Shown here: one piece after another, positions 26,024 through 35,206 of the stretch
Numbering within the stretch: the stretch's first letter is position 1
Layout: each line of letters opens with the position of its first letter
Notes under the pieces: generated by a model
Told to the model about the DNA's origin: nothing
Seen by the model: only the letters and a program-made list of their open reading frames with translations
Databases searched by the model: none
Made by a program: the position numbers and the translations under genes
DNA from: Pseudodonghicola flavimaris
GTDB lineage: Bacteria > Pseudomonadota > Alphaproteobacteria > Rhodobacterales > Rhodobacteraceae
Length of the DNA stretch: 64,000 nt
Assembly (NCBI RefSeq): GCF_030164425.1
Contig: NZ_JASNJD010000001.1
Coordinates: 310,001 to 374,000, forward strand
Direction: 5' to 3'

Positions 26024-27100
26024 TCAGCCGGCGCGGAAGTGCTTGGCGAGCTTCAGCCCCTGGCCTTGGTAATTCGACGCGATCCCGGCGCCATAGAGGC
26101 GGGTGGGCGGCTCTGCCATGCGTTCATAGACCAGCCGGCCGACGATCTGGCCGTGTTCCAGCACGAAGGGCGCCTCGTGGCAGCGGACCTCGAGCACGCC
26201 GCGAGCGCCCTCGCCACCGGCGCCGGCATGGCCGAACCCGGGGTCGAAGAAGCCGGCGTAATGCACCCGGAATTCCCCGACCATGGCCAGATAGGGCGCC
26301 ATCTCGGCGGCATAGTCGGGCGGGATATGCACCGCCTCGCGGCTGACCAGGATATAGAAGGCGCCCGGGTCCAGGATGATATGGCCGTCGGTGGTGCGAA
26401 TCTCTTCCCAGAATTCGCGCGGGTCATAGGCGCCGATCCGGTCGAGATCGATCACCCCGGTATGGGGCTTGGCGCGGTAGCCGACCAGATCGGACCCCCG
26501 GGGGTGCAGATCGACCGAGAATCCCAGGCCCTGCTCGATTACCGCTTCGCCATCGACGAGCGGTGTCTGCGCGTGCAGCGCCTTCAGTTCGGCGTCGCTC
26601 AGCGTGGCCTGTCCGCGACGGAAGCGGATCTGGTTGAGCCGCATGCCCGGCCGCACCAGTACCGAAAAGCTGCGCGGGCAGATCTCGGCATAGAGCGGGC
26701 CGGCGTAGCCGGCGGGAATGCGGTCGAACTCGGTGCCCTCGTCGATGATCGTGCGGGTCAGCAGATCGAGCCGCCCGGTCGAGCTCTTGGCATTGGCGAC
26801 GGCGCTGATGTCGCCCGGCAGGGCAAGGGATTCGGCCAGCGGCACCAGATAGACGCAGCCCTTTTCCAGCACCGCGCCATTGGTCAGGTCGATGCGGTGC
26901 ATTTCGAATTCGCTCAGCCGGTCCTCGACACTGCGGCCCTGGCCGGCGAGGAAGGAGGCGCGGATGCGATAGGCAACCGTGCCCAGCCGCAGATCGAGGC
27001 TGGCTGGCTGAATCTGTTCTTCCAGCACGGGCAGTGTGGCAGCGATAGTGCCGCTGTCCAGCATGTGGCGAATCTGATGATCGGGGCAAACGCCAGTCAT
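26024..27100 (-). CDS. dcd: dCTP deaminase, long alphaproteobacterial form
   Basis: A 358-residue enzyme that deaminates dCTP to dUTP for thymidylate synthesis. It has two dUTPase-like halves: the first holds IQPASLDLRLGTVAYRI near residue 30 and AKSSTGRLDLLTRTI near 104-118, the second PGAFYILVSREAVHIP near 250. E. coli Dcd is about 190 residues, so this is the roughly doubled form common in alphaproteobacteria. It converges on the small gene after scpB. A tRNA-Pro gene lies just upstream on the same strand. Confidence 0.88.
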   Translation of the reverse strand: MTGVCPDHQIRHMLDSGTIAATLPVLEEQIQPASLDLRLGTVAYRIRASFLAGQGRSVEDRLSEFEMHRIDLTNGAVLEKGCVYLVPLAESLALPGDISAVANAKSSTGRLDLLTRTIIDEGTEFDRIPAGYAGPLYAEICPRSFSVLVRPGMRLNQIRFRRGQATLSDAELKALHAQTPLVDGEAVIEQGLGFSVDLHPRGSDLVGYRAKPHTGVIDLDRIGAYDPREFWEEIRTTDGHIILDPGAFYILVSREAVHIPPDYAAEMAPYLAMVGEFRVHYAGFFDPGFGHAGAGGEGARGVLEVRCHEAPFVLEHGQIVGRLVYERMAEPPTRLYGAGIASNYQGQGLKLAKHFRAG

Positions 27101-27155
27101 AGGCCTGTCCTGTCCTGTTGTGGAAGGCGGCTGAAACGGTAACGCACGGTGATAA

Positions 27156-27232
27156 TGGTCGGGCTAGCAGGACTCGAACCTGCGACCTTCCGTCCCCCAG
27201 ACGGACGCGCTACCAGGCTGCGCCATAGCCCG
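27156..27232 (-). tRNA. tRNA-Pro (anticodon GGG)
   Basis: On the minus strand the gene folds as a cloverleaf with acceptor CGGGCTA/TAGCCCG, a D-arm (GCGC-AGCCTGGTA-GCGC), anticodon stem TCCGT/ACGGA with loop CTGGGGG (anticodon GGG), T-arm GCAGG-TTCGAGT-CCTGC, discriminator A and an encoded CCA end. It is 77 nucleotides including CCA. It reads CCC and CCT proline codons. Confidence 0.96.
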
Positions 27233-27291
27233 ACGTGGGGGTCTTCATACCGTTTTTGTGGGCAGGGGCAAGGGGGTAACATGCAGAATTA

Positions 27292-28263
27292 TCATCCCCG
27301 GGTCGCTTTTTCCTGACGCTCGTACCAGTCGCGCAGCGCCCGCACGAAGGGGGCGATCCGGGCCGCCTGAAGACGGCTCAGGCGGTCGATCCCGGCGAGG
27401 TGGCCGAGCAGCCCGGGGGTATAGGACTGGGCGTCCTCATGCAGCGGATCGGCGATGGCGACAACGCGCAGCGACGGGGTCTGTTCGGGGGCCTGTGGCG
27501 GTGTCGCCATCGGAGAGGCCGGCCGGTCGGGGTTGAGAAATCCGGGCAGGGGGGCGGCGGTCGGGGTGTCCTCCGGCGCCGGCGTGACGGAGCCTTCCGC
27601 AGACACTTCTACCGGGTCGTCCGGGGCCTTGGCTGCTGCGGGGCTCTGGGCCTCAGGGGCAGGCTCGGGCGTTGCCGGTGCCGGCTCCGCGGTCGCGGCC
27701 TCTTCCGTCGTGAGCGATTCGCGCTCCGGCATGGTCTCCACCGGGGGAAGGCCTCCAGCCTCTGGTGTCGCCGATGTGATCTCCTCACCGGGAGAATCGC
27801 TTTCCTGCGCCGGGGCGGGATCGTCCAGCGGCAACATCTGCTGCGCTGAGGGCGGCTGTTCGGCCGGGGCCCGCGGTCGGCTGACGGCCGCATCGGCGAT
27901 CGGCTTGGCCTTGAAGGCCACCACGGTGCCGCGCTCTTCCTGCGGCGGCGTCACATCCAGTGCGAAGGCATCTTCAACCGCCTCGCCATCGAGCGGGGGA
28001 GAGAGGCTGCTTACATGGGCAACCCCTTGCTCTCTCAGGATTTTCTGTACACCCTTGATGGTCATTCCATCGTCGTGCAGCAGCGTCTTGATGCCACCGA
28101 TCAGCCGCATGTCGGACGGCCGGTAATAGCGCCGCCCGCCGGCCCGCTTGACCGGTTTCACCTGGGTGAACTTGCTTTCCCAGAACCGCAGGACATGCGC
28201 CTGCACCCCCAGCCAGGTCGCGACTTCGCTGATGGTGCGAAAGGCATCGGGGGACTTCGCCAT
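27292..28263 (-). CDS. MerR family transcriptional regulator with long linker
   Basis: A 323-residue regulator. Residues 8-75 are a MerR winged helix ([47 protein letters not shown]). Residues about 95-265 are Pro/Ala/Glu-rich and probably disordered, and the last 55 form a short conserved helix pair ([19 protein letters not shown]). There is no metal-binding cysteine pair. It lies 15 bp after ihfA on the same strand, so it is co-transcribed with the lipid synthesis block. The ligand and targets are unknown. Confidence 0.9.
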   Translation of the reverse strand: MAKSPDAFRTISEVATWLGVQAHVLRFWESKFTQVKPVKRAGGRRYYRPSDMRLIGGIKTLLHDDGMTIKGVQKILREQGVAHVSSLSPPLDGEAVEDAFALDVTPPQEERGTVVAFKAKPIADAAVSRPRAPAEQPPSAQQMLPLDDPAPAQESDSPGEEITSATPEAGGLPPVETMPERESLTTEEAATAEPAPATPEPAPEAQSPAAAKAPDDPVEVSAEGSVTPAPEDTPTAAPLPGFLNPDRPASPMATPPQAPEQTPSLRVVAIADPLHEDAQSYTPGLLGHLAGIDRLSRLQAARIAPFVRALRDWYERQEKATRG

Positions 28264-28278
28264 CGTTTCAGAATCCGT

Positions 28279-28581
28279 TTAGTCCCGGTTCCCGGCGGCG
28301 ACGCGGTCTTTCATCAGATGCGACGGGCGGAAGGTCAGCACGCGGCGCGGCTGAATCGGCACTTCCTCACCGGTTTTGGGGTTTCGTCCGATGCGCGCAG
28401 ATTTTTCCCGCACGCTGAAAGTACCAAATGAAGAGATCTTCACCTGTTCGCCCCGCACCAGCGCATCGGAAATATGTTCCAGCATGCTTTCGACAAGCTG
28501 CGCGCTTTCGTTACGGGACAGGCCGACTTCGCGAAACACTGCTTCGCTCAGGTCCATCCTTGTCAAAGTCTTAGAGCTCAT
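28279..28581 (-). CDS. ihfA: Integration host factor subunit alpha
   Basis: A 100-residue DNA-bending protein that pairs with IhfB. It has the HU/IHF fold with [24 protein letters not shown] near residues 47-70 (the beta arm) and the minor-groove Pro within [11 protein letters not shown]. The ATG at 28581 follows a GGGGGA site; the frame is open a further 31 codons but those carry no homology. It lies 15 bp before the merR gene and 111 bp after fabH. Confidence 0.95.
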   Translation of the reverse strand: MSSKTLTRMDLSEAVFREVGLSRNESAQLVESMLEHISDALVRGEQVKISSFGTFSVREKSARIGRNPKTGEEVPIQPRRVLTFRPSHLMKDRVAAGNRD

Positions 28582-28692
28582 ACCGTCCCCCGTAATGTTT
28601 CTTGAGCATAGGGGCAGGGCATTTTCCCTGTCAATATCAATGAATTGCAGGGGCGAGCTTCGGCGGAGCGGCAAGCTGGGCCGAGACCGGGC

Positions 28693-29664
28693 TTACCAGC
28701 GCAGAACCACCGCGCCCCAGGCCAGCCCGCCACCGATGGCCTCGGTCACCAGCAGGTCGCCCGGTTTGATCTGGCCGCGCGCCTTGCCCACCGACAGCGC
28801 CAGAGGGATCGAGGCCGCGGAGGTATTGCCATGGTCCTGAACAGTGACAACGACATTGTCCATCGACAGGCCCATTTTCTTGGCGGTGCCCTGGATGATC
28901 CGGATATTGGCCTGATGCGGCACGATCCAGTCGACGTCCGCGGCGCTGAGCCCGGCACTGGTCAGCGCGGTCTCGGCGGTCTGGGCCAGTTTGGCGACCG
29001 CATGGCGGAACACCTGGTTGCCCTGCATACGCAGGTGGCCGGAGGTGCCGGTCGACACGCCGCCATCGACATAGAGCAGGTCCTTGTAGCGGCCGTCGGA
29101 ATTCAGATCGACGGCCAGAATGCCGCGATCGTCCGGGGTGCCGCCGCCCACCCGGGCCTCAAGGATCACCGCGCCGGCGCCATCGCCGAACAGAACGCAG
29201 GTGGAGCGGTCAGTCCAGTCCATGATGCGCGAGAATGTCTCGGCCCCAATCACCAGGATCCGCTGCGCCTGACCGGTCAGGATCATCGCATTGGCGGTCG
29301 ACAGCGCATAGATGAAGCCGGCACAGACCGCCTGCACGTCGAAGGCGAAGCCATGGGTCAGCTCCAGCCGCGCCTGCACCATGGTCGCGACCGAGGGAAA
29401 GGTCAGGTCCGGGGTGGAGGTGGCCACGATCACCGCGTCGATATCCGTGGCCTTCAGCCCGGCATCGGTCAGCGCCGCCTCGGCGGCATGGGTGGCCAGA
29501 TCCGAGGTGGTCTCGTCCTCGGCGGCAAAATGGCGGCGCTCGATCCCGGAGCGGGTGCGAATCCATTCGTCCGAGGTATCGAGGGTCTTTTCGAATTCCG
29601 AATTGGGAACGACGCGCTCGGGGAGATAATGTCCGACCCCGATTACCACGGAACGTTTCACCAT
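28693..29664 (-). CDS. fabH: Beta-ketoacyl-ACP synthase III
   Basis: A 323-residue condensing enzyme that starts fatty acid synthesis from acetyl-CoA and malonyl-ACP. The catalytic triad is visible: Cys in VQAVCAGFIYAL near residue 112, His in IVPHQANIRI near 250, and Asn in HGNTSAASIPLAL near 280. It begins 3 bp after plsX, so the two are one transcript. Confidence 0.97.
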   Translation of the reverse strand: MVKRSVVIGVGHYLPERVVPNSEFEKTLDTSDEWIRTRSGIERRHFAAEDETTSDLATHAAEAALTDAGLKATDIDAVIVATSTPDLTFPSVATMVQARLELTHGFAFDVQAVCAGFIYALSTANAMILTGQAQRILVIGAETFSRIMDWTDRSTCVLFGDGAGAVILEARVGGGTPDDRGILAVDLNSDGRYKDLLYVDGGVSTGTSGHLRMQGNQVFRHAVAKLAQTAETALTSAGLSAADVDWIVPHQANIRIIQGTAKKMGLSMDNVVVTVQDHGNTSAASIPLALSVGKARGQIKPGDLLVTEAIGGGLAWGAVVLRW

Positions 29665-29667
29665 AGT

Positions 29668-30807
29668 CTATGCCTGCCCTTCGCCGTCTTTTTCTTCGGC
29701 AGCGTCCTTGACGCTACGTCCTTCTGCATCTTGGGTAAGCTCTGCCGCGGATGCAACCCGTGCCGCGAGCTTTTCGGCAAAGCCGGACTGCGCCAGCTGG
29801 AAGGCCATCTTGATCGCGGCGGAGACGCTGGTGGCATCCGAGCCGCCGTGGGACTTGACCACCGTGCCGTTCAGCCCGAGGAACACGCCGCCATTGGCAC
29901 GCCGCGGGTCGATACGTTTCTTCAGCCGCTGCAGCGAGGTGATCGCCAGGACAGAGGCCAGCCGCGACAGCAGCGAATAGCGGAACGCCTCGCGCAGGGC
30001 CTGGCCGATCATGCTGGCGGTGCCTTCGCCGGTCTTGATCGCGACATTGCCGGTAAAGCCGTCGGTCACGATCACATCGGCCACATCGCCGGGAATATCG
30101 CTGCCTTCGACGAAGCCGACGAAATCGAAGCTGGCCTTGTCGGCGAACTGGGTGATCAGCGCATGCGCCTCTTTCAGCTCGGGCCGGCCCTTGTGTTCCT
30201 CGGTGCCGACGTTCAGCAGGCCGATGCGCGGGCGCCGCAGATTCATCCCGTTGCGGGCGTAGGAGGCGCCCATCATCGCATATTGCAGCAGGTCGCGGGC
30301 ATCGGCACGCACATCGGCGCCGACATCCAGCATCAGGTTGAACCCCTGCGGGTTGCGGGATGGCCAGTGAATCGCGATGGCGGGACGGGAGATGCCGGGC
30401 AGGCGGCGCAGGCAGAGCATGCTCAGCGCCATCAGCGCACCGGTATTGCCGCAGGACACCGCGCCATGGGCGTCGCCGTCGCGCACGGCTTCGACCGCGG
30501 CCCACATCGAGGTGCCGCGGCCGTGCCGCATGATATGGCTGGGCTTGTCCTCCATGGTGACCACATCGGTCACGTCATGAAAGGCCACGCGCCCGGTCAG
30601 GGACCGACGCTTGGCGACCAGCGGTTTCAGCTGGTCTTCGGGCCCATGCAGGATGAAGCCTATATCCGGGTTCTTGCGGGCGGAGAGATCCATCCCCGCC
30701 ACGACCACTCCAGGGCCGGCATCGCCCCCCATGGCATCGACCGATATGACGATTCGTCCGGCCGGCTGGCTGGACGTTTCAGACATCTGGTCGGGCATGG
30801 AGGTCAT
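29668..30807 (-). CDS. plsX: Phosphate acyltransferase PlsX
   Basis: PlsX makes acyl-phosphate from acyl-ACP for phospholipid synthesis. The protein (379 residues from ATG 30807; alternatives are TTG 30816, ATG 30798 and ATG 30786) has the family start VISVDAMGGDAGPGVVV and the motifs GNTGALMALSM and ILTDGFTGNVAIK-like VTDGFTGNVAIKTGEG near residue 225. No ribosome binding site decides the start. It sits between rpmF and fabH, the usual order. Confidence 0.94.
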   Translation of the reverse strand: MTSMPDQMSETSSQPAGRIVISVDAMGGDAGPGVVVAGMDLSARKNPDIGFILHGPEDQLKPLVAKRRSLTGRVAFHDVTDVVTMEDKPSHIMRHGRGTSMWAAVEAVRDGDAHGAVSCGNTGALMALSMLCLRRLPGISRPAIAIHWPSRNPQGFNLMLDVGADVRADARDLLQYAMMGASYARNGMNLRRPRIGLLNVGTEEHKGRPELKEAHALITQFADKASFDFVGFVEGSDIPGDVADVIVTDGFTGNVAIKTGEGTASMIGQALREAFRYSLLSRLASVLAITSLQRLKKRIDPRRANGGVFLGLNGTVVKSHGGSDATSVSAAIKMAFQLAQSGFAEKLAARVASAAELTQDAEGRSVKDAAEEKDGEGQA

Positions 30808-30829
30808 GCGCGGCAACGTCTGGTGTGGC

Positions 30830-31036
30830 TCAAGCCGCGTCTTCGTCCAGCTCGATCTCGTCGGTCATGGCGACGACTTCACGGTCGTCGTAATGGCCGC
30901 AGGACGGGCACACGTGGTGCGGACGCTTCAGCTCGCCACAGTTGGAGCACTCGTTGGGGTTTGCAGCAACCAGAGCGTCATGCGCACGGCGGTTGTTGCG
31001 GCGCGACTTGGAAACTTTGTTCTGTTGGACAGCCAT
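30830..31036 (-). CDS. rpmF: 50S ribosomal protein L32
   Basis: A 68-residue ribosomal protein. It has the basic N-terminus [20 protein letters not shown] and a four-cysteine zinc ribbon (CSNC near residue 30 and CPSCG near 44). The acidic C-terminal tail is usual in Rhodobacteraceae. The yceD-rpmF-plsX-fabH order is conserved across proteobacteria. Its own promoter-like sequence lies 80 bp upstream. Confidence 0.97.
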   Translation of the reverse strand: MAVQQNKVSKSRRNNRRAHDALVAANPNECSNCGELKRPHHVCPSCGHYDDREVVAMTDEIELDEDAA

Positions 31037-31116
31037 GTCTCAACCCTTGTCTGATCTGGGGCTCCGAGCGGTCTCGCGAGCCGTGTTTCGATTCCGTGTG
31101 ATACGGCGTGACGTGC

Positions 31117-31145
31117 GTTTAGGCCGGGGCCTGCGGCTTGTCCAA
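31117..31145 (-). promoter_or_regulatory. Sigma-70-like promoter for rpmF-plsX-fabH
   Basis: On the minus strand TTGGAC (31140-31145) and CTAAAC (31117-31122) are 17 bp apart. They lie in the 272-bp gap between yceD and rpmF, which otherwise contains nothing I can support. Confidence 0.5.
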
Positions 31146-31308
31146 CCCTAAATCCGATGAGCGGGCGAAAATACTGCGAATTCCTGCCGGCGCAAGCGGT
31201 TTTTCGGGGAATGGAGGGGGAAATCCCGCCGCGGCGGTGCTGCCGTCGGGGCCGGTCGGATCGGGTTGCCTGCGGCGGTGGCGGGGACGGAGACGCAGCC
31301 CGAAGGCG

Positions 31309-31845
31309 TCACTCCTCGCCCTTCAGCGCGTCGCGCAGCCCGGCGAGGCCGGCGAAGGGGCGGGTGTCCTCGTCGCGCATCGGCACCTGGCCCGGCGCGG
31401 TATAGACAGCTTCGCCCAGTTCGGCACCCTCCTTGCGGGGATAGAGCGGCAGCGCCAGCGCCAGCGCCTCGGTCATCACCGTCCAGGGATCGATGGTCGC
31501 GCCCAGAAGTTCGGTGTTGTCGTCCTCGGGCATCTCCACCTCGGCGCCATCGGGATCGGGCAGGTCGGCGACAAACCGCCGCTCGACCTCGCTGTCGATC
31601 CGGGTGGTGACCGGCTCCAGCGTGACCACGCAGGGCTGGACCACCGTGGCACCCAGCTTGCCGACCAGCTTCCAGTCGCGCTTGCCCTGGGCGGCGACCC
31701 GTCCAGAGAAGTGCAATTTGCGCACCGCGCTGATCCCCAGTTCCTCCGCCAGCGCCCGGCGGGCGTCCTCATCGGGCGTCAGATCGAAGGCTGTGGCGGC
31801 GTTCTGGGGCAGATCGGCCACCCGCAGGGCATGGGACTGGGTCAT
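31309..31845 (-). CDS. YceD family (DUF177) protein
   Basis: A 178-residue acidic protein of the YceD family, linked to 23S rRNA and L32 accumulation by its constant position next to rpmF. Landmarks are LRVADLPQNAATAFDL near the start, QPCVVTLEPVTTRIDSEVERRF near residues 85-106, and the negatively charged LPDPDGAEVEMPEDDNTELLG segment. Only one of the two cysteines seen in some homologues is present (Cys near 87). The start at 31845 is chosen because homology begins there. Confidence 0.88.
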   Translation of the reverse strand: MTQSHALRVADLPQNAATAFDLTPDEDARRALAEELGISAVRKLHFSGRVAAQGKRDWKLVGKLGATVVQPCVVTLEPVTTRIDSEVERRFVADLPDPDGAEVEMPEDDNTELLGATIDPWTVMTEALALALPLYPRKEGAELGEAVYTAPGQVPMRDEDTRPFAGLAGLRDALKGEE

Positions 31846-31887
31846 CGTCGTCTCTCGGGCTTCGTAGAAGGGAGGTGGCACATGAAC

Positions 31888-31914
31888 TTGAACCACGTGC
31901 GCAGTTTATATAAT
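31888..31914 (+). promoter_or_regulatory. Promoter for bamE
   Basis: A perfect TATAAT at 31909-31914 lies 15 bp after TTGAAC (31888-31893), 41 bp before bamE and divergent from yceD. The spacer is short; CTTGAA with a 16-bp spacer is the alternative. Confidence 0.55.
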
Positions 31915-31955
31915 CGGAGGAGCAGGCACATTAAAGCCAAGGCGAGAGGGCAGTC

Positions 31956-32426
31956 ATGACCGCATTTTTCCCACAGCTCAAGACGGGCCTGCGTGCGACG
32001 CTGGTCGGAGCGGCGATGCTGGGCATGGCTGGCTGCGTTGCGATCTATCGCAACCACGGTTACGTGCCGCCGCAGGACGAGCTGGACAGCATCCGCCTCG
32101 GTGCCGACAGCCGCGACGCGGTGCTGGAGAAGCTGGGGCCGCCGACCTCGACCGGGGTGCTGAAGGACAGCGCGCTCTATTATGTCGAAAGCCGGATGCG
32201 CCACTACGGTGCCACCGCCCCCAAGGTGGTGTCGCGGGAAGTCGTGGCGGTGAGTTTCGACGCGCGCGGCACGGTCAGCGGGATCGAGCGCTATGGCCTC
32301 GAAGACGGCAAGGTGGTGCCGCTGCAGCGGCGGGTGACCAGCTCCAGCGTCGAAGACAAGACCTTCCTGCGTCAGCTGCTGGGCAACCTCGGCCGGTTCA
32401 ACCCGGGCAACATGCTGGAAGAGTGA
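31956..32426 (+). CDS. bamE: Outer membrane protein assembly factor BamE (SmpA/OmlA)
   Basis: A 156-residue lipoprotein of the BAM complex, which inserts beta-barrel proteins into the outer membrane. It has a lipobox MAGC at residues 24-27, then the BamE fold: the LGADSRDAVLEKLGPPTSTG helix-loop near residues 48-67 and strands such as ALYYVESRM and VVAVSFDARGTVSGIERY. The single promoter upstream with a perfect TATAAT suggests steady expression. Confidence 0.93.
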   Translation: MTAFFPQLKTGLRATLVGAAMLGMAGCVAIYRNHGYVPPQDELDSIRLGADSRDAVLEKLGPPTSTGVLKDSALYYVESRMRHYGATAPKVVSREVVAVSFDARGTVSGIERYGLEDGKVVPLQRRVTSSSVEDKTFLRQLLGNLGRFNPGNMLEE

Positions 32427-32591
32427 TCCGCATCGGCGCCGACGGTTCCGGTGCGGGCCGGTCGGCGGTGATCTGAAGCGGCGATCCCGAGCCGGAGCGA
32501 CGCGCCTCTCCGGGCGCGTCACCGCGCTGTCACACCTTGTGTGCTAAGGGCGGCGCGTCTACCTTCCCGGCGTGAGCTTGCGGAGAGCGCA

Positions 32592-33320
32592 ATGTCCCTT
32601 TTGACCAAAGGCCGATACCGGGCCAGCCTGGCCACCCGCGCCGAGGAGATCGCCGAGGCTCAGGCCCTGCGCACCCGGGCGTTCCGGACGGCGGCACCAG
32701 ATCGTGACGGATTCGACGACATCTGCCATCATGTGCTGGTCCGCGATCAGCGCAGCGGCGCGCTGGTCTGCTGTTTCCGCATGCTGGTGCTGGAAGGTGG
32801 CGGCGATCTGGACCGCAGCTACTCCGCCCAGTTCTACGAGCTTGAGGGGCTGCGCAGCTTTCCCGGCCGGATGGTCGAGATGGGGCGATTCTGCATCGAC
32901 CCGGAACGGCACGATCCCGATATCCTGCGGGTGGCCTGGGGGGCGATGACCCGCTTCGTCGATGCGGAAGGGGTGGAGATGCTGTTCGGCTGTTCCTCCT
33001 TTGCCGGGACCGAGACAGACGACTACCTCGATGCCTTCGCGATGCTGAAACACCGTCATCTGGGGCCGAAACGCTGGTTGCCGCGGGTCAAGGCGCCGGA
33101 TGTCTTTCGCTTCGCCGCTCGGCTCAGGCGCAAGCCGGATGCGAAAAAGGCGATGCTCAGGATGCCGCCCTTGCTGCGCACCTATCTGCTGATGGGGGGC
33201 TGGGTCAGCGATCACGCGGTGGTCGACCGGCAGATGAACACGCTGCATGTCTTCACCGGGCTGGAGATCGGGGCGATTCCCCCCGCCCGCAAGCGGCTGT
33301 TGCGCGCCGTCGCCGGCTGA
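32592..33320 (+). CDS. olsB: L-ornithine N-alpha-acyltransferase OlsB
   Basis: A 242-residue GNAT-like acyltransferase that joins 3-hydroxyacyl-ACP to ornithine, the first step of ornithine lipid synthesis. It shows ALRTRAFRTA near residue 24, FRMLVLEGG near 60, the core MVEMGRFCIDPERHDPDILR near 95-114, and LFGCSSFAGT near 133. These match OlsB/hemolysin-type acyltransferases. olsA, which often adjoins olsB, is not next to it here. The start follows CGGAGAG. Confidence 0.87.
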   Translation: MSLLTKGRYRASLATRAEEIAEAQALRTRAFRTAAPDRDGFDDICHHVLVRDQRSGALVCCFRMLVLEGGGDLDRSYSAQFYELEGLRSFPGRMVEMGRFCIDPERHDPDILRVAWGAMTRFVDAEGVEMLFGCSSFAGTETDDYLDAFAMLKHRHLGPKRWLPRVKAPDVFRFAARLRRKPDAKKAMLRMPPLLRTYLLMGGWVSDHAVVDRQMNTLHVFTGLEIGAIPPARKRLLRAVAG

Positions 33321-33382
33321 GGCCGTTCCGGATAGCGCGGCAGGAGATTGACGGCGCCCGCCGGCGCGGATAGCTGGCAGAT

Positions 33383-35191
33383 ATGGCACGTATACCTCTT
33401 CTTCAGCTCAACGACATCTCCCTGACCTTCGGCGGGGAGCCGGTGTTCTCAGACCTCGACCTGGTGGTGCAGCCCAGCGACCGGGTGGCGCTGGTCGGGC
33501 GCAACGGATCGGGGAAATCCACCCTGATGAAGGTGATGGCCGGGTTGGTGGAGCCCGATCAGGGCGAGGTGATCGTCGGCCCCGGTGTGTCGGTCGGCTA
33601 TATGGAACAGGACCCGGACATGGCCGGCTATGCCACGCTGGGCGATTTCGCCAGCGCCGGGCTGGCGCCGGGCGATCTCTACAAGGTCGAACGCGCCGGC
33701 GAGGGGCTGAAATTCGATCCTGCCCGTCCGGTGGGAACCGCCTCGGGCGGGGAGCGGCGGCGCGCGGCGCTGGCGCGGCTGATGGCAGAGGCGCCGGAGC
33801 TGATGCTGCTGGACGAGCCGACCAACCACCTGGATATCGAGGCGATCGGCTGGCTGGAACGCGAACTGGCCGCCACCCGCGCCGGCTTCGTGCTGATCAG
33901 CCACGACCGCGCATTCCTGCGCAACCTGACCCGCGCGACGCTGTGGATCGACCGGGGGCAGGTGCGGCGGCAGGAGAAGGGGTTCGAGCATTTCGAGGCC
34001 TGGCGCGACGCGCTCTGGGACGAAGAGGACATGCAGCGCCACAAGCTGGACCGGCTGATCAAGTCCGAGGGTCGCTGGGCCGTCGAGGGCATCAGCGCCC
34101 GGCGCAAGCGCAACCAGGGCCGGGTGCGGGCGCTGCAGGCGCTCCGGGCCGAGCGGGCGGCGCAGATCAAACGCCAGGGCACCGCGGCCATGGCGCTGGA
34201 GGCGGGTCCGAAATCCGGCCGCAAGGTCATTGAGGCTGACAATATTTCAAAGACTTACGGCGAAAAGATCATTCTGCGCGACTTCTCGATCCAGATTCAG
34301 CGCGGCGACCGGGTGGCTTTTGTCGGCCCCAATGGCGCGGGCAAGACGACGCTGCTGAAACTGCTGCTGGGCGAGGTCACGCCGGACAGCGGCAGCGTGA
34401 AACTCGGCACCAATCTGGAGATCGCGGTCTTCGATCAGGCGCGCGCCCAGCTCGACCCCGACGCAACGCTGTGGGAAAGCCTGACCGGCGATCCGGCGAT
34501 GCGCGTGGCCGGAAAATCCGATCAGGTGATGGTGCGCGGCGTGCCGAAACATGTGGTGGCCTATCTCAAGGATTTCCTGTTCGACGAACGCCAGGCGCGG
34601 GCGCCGGTGCGCTCGCTCTCGGGCGGGGAGAAGGCGCGTCTGCTGCTGGCGCGGCTGATGGCGCAGAGCTCGAACCTGCTGGTGCTGGACGAACCGACGA
34701 ACGATCTGGATGTGGAGACGCTGGACCTGCTGCAGGAGCTCCTGGACGACTACGACGGCACCGTTCTGCTGGTCAGCCACGACCGTGATTTCCTCGACCG
34801 GGTGGCGGCGACCACGGTGGCGATGGAAGGCGACGGGCGCGCCACCATCTACGCCGGCGGCTGGTCGGACTATCAGGCGCAAAGGCCCGATAGCGCGCCG
34901 GAAAAGGCTGAGAAAGCAAAGGTCAAGGCGGCGAAGATCAAGCAGGAGGTCAAGCCGAAGGCGGGGCTTTCCTTCACCGAGAAGCACCGACTGGACGCCT
35001 TGCCGGCGGAGATAGAACGGCTGGAGGCGGAGATCGCCAAGCTCGAAGAGCTGATGGCCGATCCCGAGCTCTACAGCCGCGAGCCGGTCAAGTTCCAGAA
35101 AGCGACCGAAGCGCTGGTGCAGCGGCAGCAGAAACTGTCCGCCGCCGAGGAGGAATGGCTGGAGCTGGAGGAGAAGGCCGCCGCCGGCTGA
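33383..35191 (+). CDS. ABC-F family ATP-binding protein (Uup-like)
   Basis: A 602-residue cytosolic protein with two ABC domains and no membrane segments. Walker A motifs are GRNGSGKSTL near residue 38 and GPNGAGKTTL near 317; signature motifs are ASGGERRRAAL and LSGGEKARLLL; Walker B ends are LLDEPTNHLD and LVLDEPTNDLD. A linker of about 80 residues joins the halves, and the C-terminus (residues 530-602) is a charged coiled coil as in Uup. ABC-F proteins act on ribosomes; Uup also affects DNA rearrangement. Confidence 0.92.
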   Translation: MARIPLLQLNDISLTFGGEPVFSDLDLVVQPSDRVALVGRNGSGKSTLMKVMAGLVEPDQGEVIVGPGVSVGYMEQDPDMAGYATLGDFASAGLAPGDLYKVERAGEGLKFDPARPVGTASGGERRRAALARLMAEAPELMLLDEPTNHLDIEAIGWLERELAATRAGFVLISHDRAFLRNLTRATLWIDRGQVRRQEKGFEHFEAWRDALWDEEDMQRHKLDRLIKSEGRWAVEGISARRKRNQGRVRALQALRAERAAQIKRQGTAAMALEAGPKSGRKVIEADNISKTYGEKIILRDFSIQIQRGDRVAFVGPNGAGKTTLLKLLLGEVTPDSGSVKLGTNLEIAVFDQARAQLDPDATLWESLTGDPAMRVAGKSDQVMVRGVPKHVVAYLKDFLFDERQARAPVRSLSGGEKARLLLARLMAQSSNLLVLDEPTNDLDVETLDLLQELLDDYDGTVLLVSHDRDFLDRVAATTVAMEGDGRATIYAGGWSDYQAQRPDSAPEKAEKAKVKAAKIKQEVKPKAGLSFTEKHRLDALPAEIERLEAEIAKLEELMADPELYSREPVKFQKATEALVQRQQKLSAAEEEWLELEEKAAAG

Positions 35192-35206
35192 TCCCGCCGG
35201 CCCGGT

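Noticed and set aside
27097-27282. A 61-codon minus-strand frame crossing the tRNA-Pro gene
   Set aside because: Translation through a tRNA gene; the cloverleaf is complete, so the frame is spurious.
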